Shown piece after piece: positions 27,235-36,813 of a stretch of DNA of 64,000 bases. This DNA comes from Deltaproteobacteria bacterium (GTDB taxonomy: Bacteria > Desulfobacterota > GWC2-55-46): positions 1-64,000 of the forward strand of contig JACRET010000002.1 of assembly GCA_016218105.1 (NCBI GenBank). The letters run 5' to 3'. The notes beneath the pieces were generated by a model. It saw nothing but the letters and a program-made list of their open reading frames with translations, did not search any database and was not told the DNA's origin. The position numbers were made by a program, and so were the translations under genes. The stretch's first letter is position 1, and each line of letters begins with the position of its first letter.

Positions 27235-29163
27235 TTGATCATACGGTCTATGGCAAAGATACAGTCAAAGAGCATTGAACCTGTTGACATATTTGAGGAT
27301 TATGGTTTTATTGCGGCCGTACTGCTTATACCGGTCATTTCTTTTGTAATCTACTCCAATACCTTCTCATCACCTTTCCAGTTCGACGATTACCTGTATG
27401 TGATCTCCTACAACAAGAATCACCCCTTGAGCAGCTTCTGGCCGCCTACGGGCTCAAGGTATTTCACCTATCTTACTTTCGCGCTCAACTACAGCTTCGG
27501 CGGGCTTGGCACCTTCGGGTACCACCTCGTCAACGTCCTGATACACAGTCTTAACGGGATAGGGGTATATCTCCTGGTTCGCGAGACATCCAAAACCCCT
27601 CTGCTTGAAGGTTCGGGGATTCCGGCTGGGAGCATCGCCCTGCTGTCATCCGTCATCTTCACGGCGCACCCGGTACAGACGGAGGCGATAACATACGTCA
27701 CTCAGAGGTTTGCCTCCCTGGCCACCTTGTTTTACATCTTTTCCCTGCTGGCGTTCATACGATGGAGGCGCTCGGCAGAAGGGGCGCCGAAGCGGATCTT
27801 ATTTTATGCCGCCGCGCTGGTTCTGGCCGTTATAGCTCAGAAGACAAAAGAGATAACGTTCACGCTCCCCTTTATGATGCTCTTTTTTGAACTCGTGTTT
27901 TTTAAGGGAGGGTCGATTGGAAAAAGGGTTCTCCGCCTCGTCCCTTTCCTGCTCACCTTGCTGATAATACCGCTTACGATGTACGGCCTTGACGCCTTTC
28001 TCTGGGGAGGGGAGGGGGCGATAGGCGATGAGGTGCGCAATCTTCAATTAAGAGACCTCCATAATATTTCGAGGCACGATTATCTTATAACACAGTTCAG
28101 GGTAGTCGTGACTTATCTAAGGCTCCTCGTCCTTCCCGTAAACCAGAACCTCGATTACGACTATCCGATGTTCCGGACTTTTTTTGATCCGGAGGTCGTC
28201 GCGTCGTTTGTTTTCCTTCTGCTCTTCTTCTCCCTGGGGTCATATCTGATATGGAGGGCTTTGAAAAAAAACGGCGGCTACGGCGCCCTCGCGGGGTTCG
28301 GCATAATCTGGTTCTTCGTCACGATATCGATAGAGTCTTCCATAATCCCCATAAAAGACATTATCTTCGAGCACAGGCTCTATCTCCCGAGCCCGGGGAT
28401 GGCGATAGCGTTCAGCTCTTTTGCCCTTTTTCTTGCGGGCCTGTTCAAGGCGCGCTTCGGGCTTAAGGCCTCCTCCTCTGCGGTTACGATAGCCCTCTTG
28501 CTGGTAACGGCCGCGCCGCTTGGGGCGGCGTCATACGTAAGGAACAAGGTTTGGGTGAACGAGATAAGATTGTTCGAGGATATCGTCAGGAAGAGCCCGA
28601 AAAAAGAACGTGTCAGGTACAACCTGGCGTGGGTATACCAGGTTAGAGGCAAGAAGGAAAAGGCGATCGAGCAGTACAAGGAAAGCATAAAGCTCGAGCC
28701 TAACAAGGACAAGTCGCACTACAATGCCGCGCTCATATACCAATCCATGAACGACAACGTTAACGCGATAGCTCATTTCAAGGAGGCGGTGAGGATAAGC
28801 CCGAAGAACGCCGTAGCTTACTACAACATGGCCGCGAGCTATGTTGAGATGGGGGATCGACCCGCGGCGATCGAATGCTACAAGGAGGCGATCCGCATAA
28901 ACCCCGGATATGAGGACGCGCAGTATAATATCGGTTGGATGTACAAAGAGGCGGGGGATCTGAAGAAGGCTGAAGCCCACTTCCTCGCCGCCTCGGCCTT
29001 AAATCCGGCAAACGCCGATGCCCGCTATAACCTGGGGCTTATATACAGGAAGCTTGGGATGAGGGACAGGGCGATCGATGAATTTGCCGCTGTGTTGCGG
29101 ATAGACCCGGCATACGCCGCGGCAGAAACCGAGCTGAATAAAATAAAGTCAAGGCCAAGATGA
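27235..29163 (+). CDS. Membrane GT-C glycosyltransferase with TPR tail (TMTC-like), paralogue 1
   Basis: 642 residues: ten or so N-terminal membrane helices, then about five TPR units (from about 455). The first periplasmic loop has the acidic pair in FQFDDYL (D51/D52). HPVQTEAITYVTQ and EHRLYLPSPG are the other signatures of the TMTC (GT105-like) group, which moves sugar from a lipid phosphate to protein Ser/Thr. The HPVQTE...QRFASL variant differs from the other four copies, so it is the most divergent. TTG start with an AGGGG site; an ATG five codons on is the alternative. It heads the tandem array. Confidence 0.8.
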   Translation: MIIRSMAKIQSKSIEPVDIFEDYGFIAAVLLIPVISFVIYSNTFSSPFQFDDYLYVISYNKNHPLSSFWPPTGSRYFTYLTFALNYSFGGLGTFGYHLVNVLIHSLNGIGVYLLVRETSKTPLLEGSGIPAGSIALLSSVIFTAHPVQTEAITYVTQRFASLATLFYIFSLLAFIRWRRSAEGAPKRILFYAAALVLAVIAQKTKEITFTLPFMMLFFELVFFKGGSIGKRVLRLVPFLLTLLIIPLTMYGLDAFLWGGEGAIGDEVRNLQLRDLHNISRHDYLITQFRVVVTYLRLLVLPVNQNLDYDYPMFRTFFDPEVVASFVFLLLFFSLGSYLIWRALKKNGGYGALAGFGIIWFFVTISIESSIIPIKDIIFEHRLYLPSPGMAIAFSSFALFLAGLFKARFGLKASSSAVTIALLLVTAAPLGAASYVRNKVWVNEIRLFEDIVRKSPKKERVRYNLAWVYQVRGKKEKAIEQYKESIKLEPNKDKSHYNAALIYQSMNDNVNAIAHFKEAVRISPKNAVAYYNMAASYVEMGDRPAAIECYKEAIRINPGYEDAQYNIGWMYKEAGDLKKAEAHFLAASALNPANADARYNLGLIYRKLGMRDRAIDEFAAVLRIDPAYAAAETELNKIKSRPR

Positions 29164-30710
29164 GCGCTCACAGGCTGCATACCCTCGGAGCGGCCCTTAT
29201 AATAGCCGCGGCCGCCTTCGCCGTATACGGGCAGACGCTTAAGAACGGCTTTGTCTATGACGACAACCACATAATCCTCGCCAATATCTGGGTGACTGAT
29301 TTTAAATACGTACCGGAGATACTTACCTCATCCACGATCTTCGCCGACCCATTAAGGTCGGCCTCCAATACATACAGGCCTTTTCTTTTTATCCTCTTCG
29401 CTATAGAGCATTTTCTTTTCGGTTTTAATGCCCTGGGTTTCCATCTTTTAAATGTCATTCTGCATGCGTTAAACGGGATACTGGTGTTTGCCGCCGCGTC
29501 GTTTCTTCTTTCCGAAAGTAATGCGAACATAGTGGAGGCAAGGGACAGGCGCTCCTACGCGGTATTCCATAACCTCTTTCCGCCGCTTCTGGCGGGACTG
29601 GTATTTGTCCTCCATCCGGTCAATTCCGAGGTCGCGAACTGGGTCTCCGCCACAGCCGAGCTTTCTTTCACGTTCTTGTTCCTCATAGCCTTTTATCTTT
29701 ATGTCAGGGGCGGACGGGTCAGGCTAGGCCTTTCGATCGCGTGCTTTTTCTCCGCCCTCCTTTTCAAAGAGCCCGCCATAGTGCTGCCGGCCTTGCTTGC
29801 GGCCTACGACATTATAAGGAAAGGAAGGGCCGCTGTCAGGTGCATTAAAGCGTATATCCTTTTCGGCGTTGCCGCCTCCATTTACATGGTTATAAGGACT
29901 GCGGCGGTCGGCGGCATCGTCCACCAGAAAAAGATAGTGTTTTCGTTTTATGAGACCGTCATCAATATCTTCCCTCTTATAGCGCACTATCTGAGCAAGC
30001 TTCTTTACCCGGCGGGGCTGAACGTGCTTTATGAGTTTCACCCCGCGCATGCGATAACAGACCCGAGGGCGCTCGCAGGCATTCTGGCGGCCGCTGTTTT
30101 TGCTTATCTGATATTCATATGGCGGGATAAGGTGGTCTCCACCGCCCTTGTATTGGCGGCGCTGCCGATACTGCCTGTGCTTTATATACCGGCGCTGTCT
30201 TCCGCGGCCGTGGCTGACAGGTATCTGTATCTTCCGTCCGCGGGGTTCGCGTTGATCATTGCCTATGCGGCGCGTAGGTTTCTTTCGCCTGGCATTGGAA
30301 GCAGTGGAGGAGGCTTCAAGGCGGCAGCGGCCCTCTTCATCTCAGCCGCGCTTTTATTTTCCTATTCAGCCGCGGATTTAAAGAGAAGCCTGGCCTGGAG
30401 GAGCGATTATACGCTCTGGGCCGATACCCTTGAAAAATCTCCCAGAAACCCGAACGCCCATTATAACTTCGCATGGTCGAGCCAGGGGAGGGGAGATGTA
30501 AAAAGCGCGATCGTTCATTATAAGGAGGCTATCAGGCTCGCTCCGGCGGGGGCGGCTGACGCCCATTATAACCTCGGGATAATCTATACCAACCAGTTCA
30601 TGCTCGACGAGGCCCTGTCAGAATTCCAGGAAACCTTGAGCCTGAACCCGGGGTATGCCGACGCCAAAGAGGGCATGAACAAAGCCCTGATGCTTAAGAA
30701 TCAGGATTGA
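29160..30710 (+). CDS. Membrane GT-C glycosyltransferase with TPR tail, paralogue 2
   Basis: 516 residues and the shortest array member. Signatures are FVYDDNH (acidic pair at 34-35), HLLNVILHALN, HPVNSEVANWVSATAELS and ADRYLYLPSAG. After the last membrane helix the linker WRSDYTLWADTLEKSPRNPNAHYNFAW leads into only two or three TPR units. It overlaps paralogue 1 by four bases (ATGA) and ends two bases before paralogue 3, so the set is translationally linked. Likely periplasmic-face protein O-glycosylation, by family resemblance. Confidence 0.8.
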   Translation: MSAHRLHTLGAALIIAAAAFAVYGQTLKNGFVYDDNHIILANIWVTDFKYVPEILTSSTIFADPLRSASNTYRPFLFILFAIEHFLFGFNALGFHLLNVILHALNGILVFAAASFLLSESNANIVEARDRRSYAVFHNLFPPLLAGLVFVLHPVNSEVANWVSATAELSFTFLFLIAFYLYVRGGRVRLGLSIACFFSALLFKEPAIVLPALLAAYDIIRKGRAAVRCIKAYILFGVAASIYMVIRTAAVGGIVHQKKIVFSFYETVINIFPLIAHYLSKLLYPAGLNVLYEFHPAHAITDPRALAGILAAAVFAYLIFIWRDKVVSTALVLAALPILPVLYIPALSSAAVADRYLYLPSAGFALIIAYAARRFLSPGIGSSGGGFKAAAALFISAALLFSYSAADLKRSLAWRSDYTLWADTLEKSPRNPNAHYNFAWSSQGRGDVKSAIVHYKEAIRLAPAGAADAHYNLGIIYTNQFMLDEALSEFQETLSLNPGYADAKEGMNKALMLKNQD

Positions 30711-30711
30711 A

Positions 30712-32424
30712 ATGATCAGGAAAGAATCTTCGTTCGATAAGTATTCTCTGATAGCCGCGGCATTGGTCTTTTTTATTTCAGCAGGCGTATATCTCATAAC
30801 GCTGGCAAACGGCTTTGTATATGACGACCATACGCAGGTACTGGGGAACCTGTGGACGACCGGCGTTCAATACATCCCCCGGATATTCACGTCCTCCCTA
30901 TGGGCCTACGACAACCAGGCCTCAAACACATACAGGCCGATGATGCATCTTATTCTCATGGCGGAGCGCCATATCTTCGGATTGGAGCCGTGGGGATATC
31001 ATCTGGTAAACGTAGTACTGCATTCCCTGAATGCCGTGCTCGTCTTTATGACAGCGGCCTTGATTTTAAAGGAGACAGACCAGCTCCCCAGGGTCTTCCC
31101 CGGCGGGGCGCGGGTGCTGCCTTTCAAACTCGATTCGAAGATGACGGGCAGGATACCCGCGCTCTTTACGGGGCTCCTCTTCGCACTCCATCCGGTAAAT
31201 ACAGAGGCCGTAGCATGGGTCTCCGCCGTGACGGAGCTTTCGTTCACCTGCTTCCTCATCTTGTCGTTTTACCTCTACGCGAAGTACGCTGAGAGTAAAA
31301 CGAAAGCCGCCTTGCCATACGTCCTTTCGCTGGTATTCTTTGCCGCGGCCTTGCTGAGCAAAGAGACGGCAATAGTACTGCCCGCGGCCATATTAGCGTA
31401 TGACCTTTCTAAAAACGGTTGGACCGCGGTAAAAGGCCGCTGGAGAGGCTATCTGGGCTTTTTTTTAACCGCATCCGCATACATGGCCGTAAGGACGTTT
31501 TCCGTAGGCGGCATTATCCATCATAAGCAGATATCGCTTTCAGGCTATGAGCTTGTAATCAACGTATTCCCGCTGATATTCAAATATTTTCAGAAGCTTG
31601 TTTATCCATCGGGGCTTAACGCCCTTTATGAGCTTAAGTACGCGCACTCGGCGTCAGAACCCGCTGTAATGGCCGGCATGATAATCTTATCCGCTTTTCT
31701 TGCCGCCTTCATCCTGTTCCGTGGCAATAAGGTCGTCTCTGTAAGCCTCGCCTTTATGGGGCTACCGCTTCTTCCGGTGCTCTATATACCGGCGCTCTCT
31801 ACCTCCGCCTTCGCTGACAGGTACCTCTATCTGCCATCGATAGGTTTTTCACTGCTCCTTGGATACGCGATAGAGGGCGGGCTTTCCTATGCCAGAAAAA
31901 GGGGCGGCTACAGCTGCTGGAGGATGTTTAAAAACAGCACGGGGCCGCTTTGTCTCGTCATAATAACGGCCCCCGCCGTTATCTCCACAGTTTACGCCGC
32001 CGGGACTATATCGAGGTCGATGGCCTGGAAAGACGACCTTACGCTCTGGGCCGATACGGTTCAGAAATCCCCTTCAAGCAAATATGCCCATTACAATCTC
32101 GCGCTCGCCTACCAGAATAGCGGTGATATCGACAATGCCGTCTCAGAGTTCAAGGAAGCCCTCAGGTTCGATCCATCGTATGAGAGCGCCCATTACAATC
32201 TGGCTTGGTGTTACCAATCCAAAAATGATAACATAAGCGCGGTCCTCCATTACAGGGAAGCGCTCAAGATAAATCCCGGTTCAGCCGATACCCATTATAA
32301 CCTCGGCCTGATATTCAAAAGCGAATTTCTGCGGGAGGATGCGGCAAGAGAGTTCATTGAGGCTTTAAGGATAGAGCCGGACTACAAAGAGGCGAGTGAG
32401 ATGCTCAAGGAACTCTCGATGTAG
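30712..32424 (+). CDS. Membrane GT-C glycosyltransferase with TPR tail, paralogue 3
   Basis: 570 residues, closest to paralogue 2 in sequence. FVYDDHTQ (acidic pair 38-39), HLVNVVLHSLNAVLVF, HPVNTEAVAWVSAVTELS and ADRYLYLPSIG are intact. The tail WKDDLTLWADTVQKSP is followed by three TPR units. It is followed 16 bases later by the GT2 synthase gene, tying the lipid-linked donor enzyme to the array. Confidence 0.8.
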   Translation: MIRKESSFDKYSLIAAALVFFISAGVYLITLANGFVYDDHTQVLGNLWTTGVQYIPRIFTSSLWAYDNQASNTYRPMMHLILMAERHIFGLEPWGYHLVNVVLHSLNAVLVFMTAALILKETDQLPRVFPGGARVLPFKLDSKMTGRIPALFTGLLFALHPVNTEAVAWVSAVTELSFTCFLILSFYLYAKYAESKTKAALPYVLSLVFFAAALLSKETAIVLPAAILAYDLSKNGWTAVKGRWRGYLGFFLTASAYMAVRTFSVGGIIHHKQISLSGYELVINVFPLIFKYFQKLVYPSGLNALYELKYAHSASEPAVMAGMIILSAFLAAFILFRGNKVVSVSLAFMGLPLLPVLYIPALSTSAFADRYLYLPSIGFSLLLGYAIEGGLSYARKRGGYSCWRMFKNSTGPLCLVIITAPAVISTVYAAGTISRSMAWKDDLTLWADTVQKSPSSKYAHYNLALAYQNSGDIDNAVSEFKEALRFDPSYESAHYNLAWCYQSKNDNISAVLHYREALKINPGSADTHYNLGLIFKSEFLREDAAREFIEALRIEPDYKEASEMLKELSM

Positions 32425-32440
32425 GGCACAAGGTAAGATT

Positions 32441-33184
32441 ATGAAGTCTTCCGACGGGAAGCTGTCAGTAATAATGCCCGCTTATAACGAGGGCGAGCAC
32501 ATCCGCAGAAATATCGGCGAGACGTGGAAGACGCTTGAGCGCGTCTGGGGGGACTTTGAGATCATAGTCGTGGATGACGGGAGCCGGGATAACACCTATG
32601 AAGAGGCTATGGCCGCCGCGTCTTTGCCTAATGTGGCGGTCATACGCTACGATGTGAACAGGGGCAAGGGTGGGGCCCTGAAGGAGGGTTTTAAGGCCGC
32701 CAAGGGCGATTACGTGGCCTTTCTGGACGCTGACCTCGACCTTCATCCCTCTCAGATACCCGCGCTGTTCAAGGCGATGAAAGACAATAAGGCTGAGGCC
32801 GTAATAGGCTCCAAACATCATCCCTCGTCAAGCCTCAATTATCCCGTGTTCAGAAGGATAATCAGCAGGGTATACGCGATAGCGCTTAAAATACTTTTCA
32901 GGCTCCCGGTCAGGGACACTCAGACAGGGCTTAAAATATTCAGCTACGAGGTTTTGCGCCGGGTATTCCCCAGGATCGTCTGCACAAGGTATGCTTACGA
33001 CCTTGAGATACTGGCGAACGTAAACCGCCTGGGCTACAGGATAGTCGAGGCGCCGGTCGTGCTTAACTTCCAGAGGGTTAGGAAATGGGGCAGGATCGGG
33101 ACTAAGGATTTATATCGCGCGGGGGCCGATACCCTGGCGATATTCTACCGTATGTTCATCAAGAGATATTACGACGGCATCTGA
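32441..33184 (+). CDS. GT2 polyprenyl-phosphate sugar synthase (DPM1-like)
   Basis: 247 residues. The GT-A fold motifs are SVIMPAYNEG, IVVDDGSRDNT, NRGKGGALKEGF and FLDADLDLHP (DxD region), and TQTGLKIF is typical of the dolichyl-phosphate mannose / polyprenyl-phosphate glucose synthase branch. No membrane helices, so it is of the soluble DPM1 type. It would transfer a hexose from a nucleotide sugar to undecaprenyl phosphate at the cytoplasmic face, supplying the GT-C enzymes on both sides. The ATG at 32441 is preferred because the ORF's earlier start overlaps the previous gene. Confidence 0.85.
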   Translation: MKSSDGKLSVIMPAYNEGEHIRRNIGETWKTLERVWGDFEIIVVDDGSRDNTYEEAMAAASLPNVAVIRYDVNRGKGGALKEGFKAAKGDYVAFLDADLDLHPSQIPALFKAMKDNKAEAVIGSKHHPSSSLNYPVFRRIISRVYAIALKILFRLPVRDTQTGLKIFSYEVLRRVFPRIVCTRYAYDLEILANVNRLGYRIVEAPVVLNFQRVRKWGRIGTKDLYRAGADTLAIFYRMFIKRYYDGI

Positions 33185-33191
33185 CCTCTGT

Positions 33192-34946
33192 ATGGATAAT
33201 ACCCACAACTATAATAAATTACGCCTGGCCGGGATAATATTGACCGTCGTGATATCCTTCTCGGTCTACTATAACACCCTCGGGAACGGATTTGTCTATG
33301 ACGACCACCTCCAGATAGAAAAGAACGAGTGGATAACGTCGGCAAAATACCTGCCCGAGATATTCAAGAACCACGTCTACGGGTTTAAGGCCGATCTGAA
33401 GGTCACAAGCTCGTACCGGCCGCTCCTTATGGTCATATACATGGCGGAGTATTTTTTCTTCGGGCTTAAGGAGTGGGGCTGGCATCTCCTGAACATAATC
33501 CTCCACTCGGCCAATGGAGTGGCGGTATTTTTTTTGACAGCTTCTCTCCTGAAGAAGGGTTCGGACGGCGCATCCCCGTCCGCGATAATCGCGCCTCTCT
33601 TCGCGTCGGCGCTGTTTGCCGCGCACCCGGCCCACTCCGAGCCCGTAGCCTGGATAGCCTGCGTCCCTGAGCTTTCATATACCCTCTTCTATCTGCTCGC
33701 GTTTTATTTCTACATTAACACAGGCAGGGGAGGGATTGTTTTATCGGCGGCCTTCTACTTCCTCGCCCTCCTTTGCAAAGAGACCGCGATAACTTTCCCG
33801 GCAGTAGCGTTTATTTACGATTATTCGGTAAGAAGGGAGGGGGTTGGCAGGCATTTAAAGCGTTATATCGTTCTGTCAGCCGTTGTCCTCGTTTATTTCG
33901 CCATCAGGTTCGCAGTCCTTGGCGGGGTCAAGCCCGGCCCCGGCATGCACCCGTATCTCGATACCATTCTTCTATCTATAAATATTCCGGTTTTCTTTCT
34001 GGATTACATATACGCCCTTGTATGGCCCGTAAAATTCTATCCGTTCAGGGTCTTTACCCCTGTACTGTCATTCTTCGAGATAAAGGCCCTCGTATCCGTC
34101 TTTTTTATACTCATAACCGCGGGGCTGATATTCAGGTTCAGGAAGGTTTTGAACCCACTGGTTATCTTCACGGTAATTTTCTTCTGTATTACGATACTTC
34201 CCGCTCTGTACATCCCGGCTCTCAGCCAGAACCCCTTTGCCGAGAGGCAGGCCTATCTGCCTTCCGCGGGTTTTTTTATTTTAATCGGCGCCGTTGCGTA
34301 CTATCTCATGAAGAAGGCCCCAAGATGGACGGCAGCGGCCCTTGCGGCGCTTTTGATTGTTACAGCGCTTTATTCGTGGGGGACGGTAAAGAGAAATTTT
34401 GAGTGGAGCGATGATCTGAGCATCTGGAGCGCGTCAGCGAGGGCGGAGGAGGGGAATTACCTCGCCATGCACAATATCGGGGTCGAATATGGTATCATGG
34501 GCAGGGTCGACGAGGCCGCTCATGAATACAGGGAATCGATAAAGGCTAACAGCCTGAGGAGGTTCCCTGACAAGGTCACGCTCGTCCTTTCTCATATGCA
34601 TCTGGCCAGGATTTACAGGCAGAAAGGGATGCGAAGCGATGCGGTCAGGGAATTCAAGGAGGCGGCCGTAATAAAGCCTGACTACGCAGAAGCCTATTAC
34701 AATATCGCCCTCACGTACCAGGAAATGGGTCTCTGCGACGAAGCCCTCGATTTTTATAACCAGGCTTTGAGCTTCCCCTGGAGGCGGCAGGACCTTAAGG
34801 ATATATACAGCAATATGGGAAGCTGTTTCGCAAGGAAGGGGCTCTATAGCGAGGCCGTCTTAAGTCTTGAAGAGGCGCTTCGGATCGCCCCCGGAGACCC
34901 GGCGGTTATCAATAATCTGAGTCTGATAAGAAAGATGGCTGATTGA
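33192..34946 (+). CDS. Membrane GT-C glycosyltransferase with TPR tail, paralogue 4
   Basis: 584 residues. It keeps FVYDDHLQ (acidic pair 37-38), HLLNIILHSANG, HPAHSEPVAWIACVPELS and AERQAYLPSAG; the last replaces the DRYLYLPS of its neighbours. The linker WSDDLSIWSASARAEEGNYLAMHNIG is of a different subtype, shared with paralogue 5. The TPR region has about four units. It starts 8 bases after the GT2 stop. Confidence 0.8.
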   Translation: MDNTHNYNKLRLAGIILTVVISFSVYYNTLGNGFVYDDHLQIEKNEWITSAKYLPEIFKNHVYGFKADLKVTSSYRPLLMVIYMAEYFFFGLKEWGWHLLNIILHSANGVAVFFLTASLLKKGSDGASPSAIIAPLFASALFAAHPAHSEPVAWIACVPELSYTLFYLLAFYFYINTGRGGIVLSAAFYFLALLCKETAITFPAVAFIYDYSVRREGVGRHLKRYIVLSAVVLVYFAIRFAVLGGVKPGPGMHPYLDTILLSINIPVFFLDYIYALVWPVKFYPFRVFTPVLSFFEIKALVSVFFILITAGLIFRFRKVLNPLVIFTVIFFCITILPALYIPALSQNPFAERQAYLPSAGFFILIGAVAYYLMKKAPRWTAAALAALLIVTALYSWGTVKRNFEWSDDLSIWSASARAEEGNYLAMHNIGVEYGIMGRVDEAAHEYRESIKANSLRRFPDKVTLVLSHMHLARIYRQKGMRSDAVREFKEAAVIKPDYAEAYYNIALTYQEMGLCDEALDFYNQALSFPWRRQDLKDIYSNMGSCFARKGLYSEAVLSLEEALRIAPGDPAVINNLSLIRKMAD

Positions 34947-36700
34947 AGATGTTGAAGGGTTTTAAATACAGACTGGCGTCGATTTTAATATTGGCCGCCG
35001 TTACTTTTGCCGTCTATTACGGCAGTCTCGGGAACGGTTTTGTCTATGACGACGCGGAGCAGGTACTGAGGAATAAGTGGATCACGGACATCCGGTATCT
35101 CCCCGCAATTTTTACGTCTCACACATTCGCTTTTGCCGAGGGGAGCTATCAGGCGATCTCATACCGCCCGCTCTTTATGGCGTTCTATATGCTGGAATAT
35201 TCCCTTTTCGGCCTGAACGCGTGGGGCTGGCACCTTGTAAATATCATCCTTCATGCCGTAAACGCGGTTCTTGTCTTTCTTGTCCTCTCACGCCTCCTTG
35301 GAAGGGAGAGGGAAGGCTTCGCGGCGTATCTGCCGGCGCTTGCGGGAGCGCTTATATTCGCTGCGCTCCCCGTAAACAGCGAAGTGGTCTCGTGGATCGG
35401 ATGCGTTCCGGAGCTCCTTTACACCTCGCTGGCCTTGAGCGCGTTTTATCTCTACATAGGGGCAGAGGGTTCTCAAGGGATTTTATCCAGACTCCTTCCG
35501 GCCCTGCTCTTCTTTTTAGCCGTATTCACGAAAGAGACCGCCGTCCTGCTGCCGGTATTCCTTTTTGCATACGATTCGGCAAAGGGAACCAAACCGTTTT
35601 TAAGCATGGGCAGGCTCATAAGATACCTGCCGTTCGTTATAGCGGGAGCCGTCTATATATGTTTAAAGATGGGCTTGCTGGGGCATGTGGCGGCGCCTGA
35701 AAAGCTCCATACGAACCTGAAAGGGACAGACTACCTTATAAACGCCTTTCCGCTCTTTACGGGGTATTTAAAGGCGTTGCTGTTGCCCATAAACGATTAT
35801 CCGCTCCAGCTCTTCAGGCCTGCGGCGTCATTTGCCGGCGTTGATGTTCTGGTATCTGTATCCATAATATCTGCCCTGGCGATAATCATCTTTCTTGCAA
35901 GAAAAAAGCTTGATCCTCTGTTCTTCCTCGGGCTTGCCTTTATCGTAATACCGCTCCTGCCCGCGCTTTACGCGCCCGCCATAAGCAGGACGCCTTTCGC
36001 GGACAGGTATCTATACTTCCCTTCGATCGGGCTTGGCCTTATAACCGCGCTCTCCTTCAGGAAGATCCTTTCAGCCAGAGGCGCTCTGATCCCCGCCCTC
36101 GTTCTATTGATATTCGCAACCGCTGTCTATTCCGTTTGGGCGCGCCAGAGGTCGTTTTTCTGGAAGGACGACCGGACGCTCTGGGCCAGGGCCCTCGAAG
36201 GGTCTTCCTCCAACTATCTTGCTCTCCATTCCATAGGTTACATGGATTTAAAAGAGGGGCGGACGGACGCGGCAGTGACGGGGTTAAGAGAAGCGCTTAG
36301 GTTAAACAACGGGAGCTACTATCCTGACCCGACCATGCTCCTCCTTACGAGAAAGGTGCTGGCAGCCGCTTATCACAGAAACGGTTTCCTTAAAGAGGCC
36401 GCCTCTGAATACAGCGAGGTTTTGAGGGTTGAGCCTGAGGACGCGGTCGCTGGTTTTAATCTCGGGACTATTTATGAGGGACAAGGGCATACTAACGACG
36501 CTATGGAACTTTATTCAAAAGCGATACTCTTCGCTAAAAATCCGGCCCTCTCGCGTGAAATACGCATAAGGCTTGGAGACAATTACTCGCGCATGGGCCA
36601 AAAGGCGGAAGCGGCGGCGAATTATGAGGAGGCCCTCAGGCTCTCGCCGGGTGACCCATCGTTAATAAACAGGCTAAAAGTCGTAGGTGGCGGAAATTGA
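34943..36700 (+). CDS. Membrane GT-C glycosyltransferase with TPR tail, paralogue 5
   Basis: 585 residues. FVYDDAEQ (acidic pair 36-37), HLVNIILHAVNAVLVF, LPVNSEVVSWIGCVPELL and ADRYLYFPSIG are present; the usual His of HPV is Leu here. The linker WKDDRTLWARALEGSSSNYLALHSIG groups it with paralogue 4. TTG start overlapping the previous stop; ATG two codons on is equally plausible. It ends the array. Confidence 0.8.
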   Translation: MKMLKGFKYRLASILILAAVTFAVYYGSLGNGFVYDDAEQVLRNKWITDIRYLPAIFTSHTFAFAEGSYQAISYRPLFMAFYMLEYSLFGLNAWGWHLVNIILHAVNAVLVFLVLSRLLGREREGFAAYLPALAGALIFAALPVNSEVVSWIGCVPELLYTSLALSAFYLYIGAEGSQGILSRLLPALLFFLAVFTKETAVLLPVFLFAYDSAKGTKPFLSMGRLIRYLPFVIAGAVYICLKMGLLGHVAAPEKLHTNLKGTDYLINAFPLFTGYLKALLLPINDYPLQLFRPAASFAGVDVLVSVSIISALAIIIFLARKKLDPLFFLGLAFIVIPLLPALYAPAISRTPFADRYLYFPSIGLGLITALSFRKILSARGALIPALVLLIFATAVYSVWARQRSFFWKDDRTLWARALEGSSSNYLALHSIGYMDLKEGRTDAAVTGLREALRLNNGSYYPDPTMLLLTRKVLAAAYHRNGFLKEAASEYSEVLRVEPEDAVAGFNLGTIYEGQGHTNDAMELYSKAILFAKNPALSREIRIRLGDNYSRMGQKAEAAANYEEALRLSPGDPSLINRLKVVGGGN

Positions 36701-36725
36701 GAAGGAGCTTGCAAAAAGCCATATG

Positions 36726-36755
36726 TTGCCGTAATCTCTTGGGTTATGGTATAAT
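36726..36755 (+). promoter_or_regulatory. Sigma70-type promoter for the HEAT protein gene
   Basis: TTGCCG, 18 bases, perfect TATAAT (36750-36755), about 60 bases before the ATG at 36814. An AGAAAGGA ribosome-binding stretch follows. Confidence 0.55.
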
Positions 36756-36813
36756 CCATTCAGGAATGCGGCTCCCAGGTTTAAAAGGATAAAAGAAAGG
36801 AATTAGCAGGAAG

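Noticed and set aside
27235-36700. Polysaccharide (O-antigen) biosynthesis cluster
   Set aside because: No Wzx/Wzy, nucleotide-sugar or soluble glycosyltransferase set; only GT-C/TPR proteins and one DPM1-type gene.
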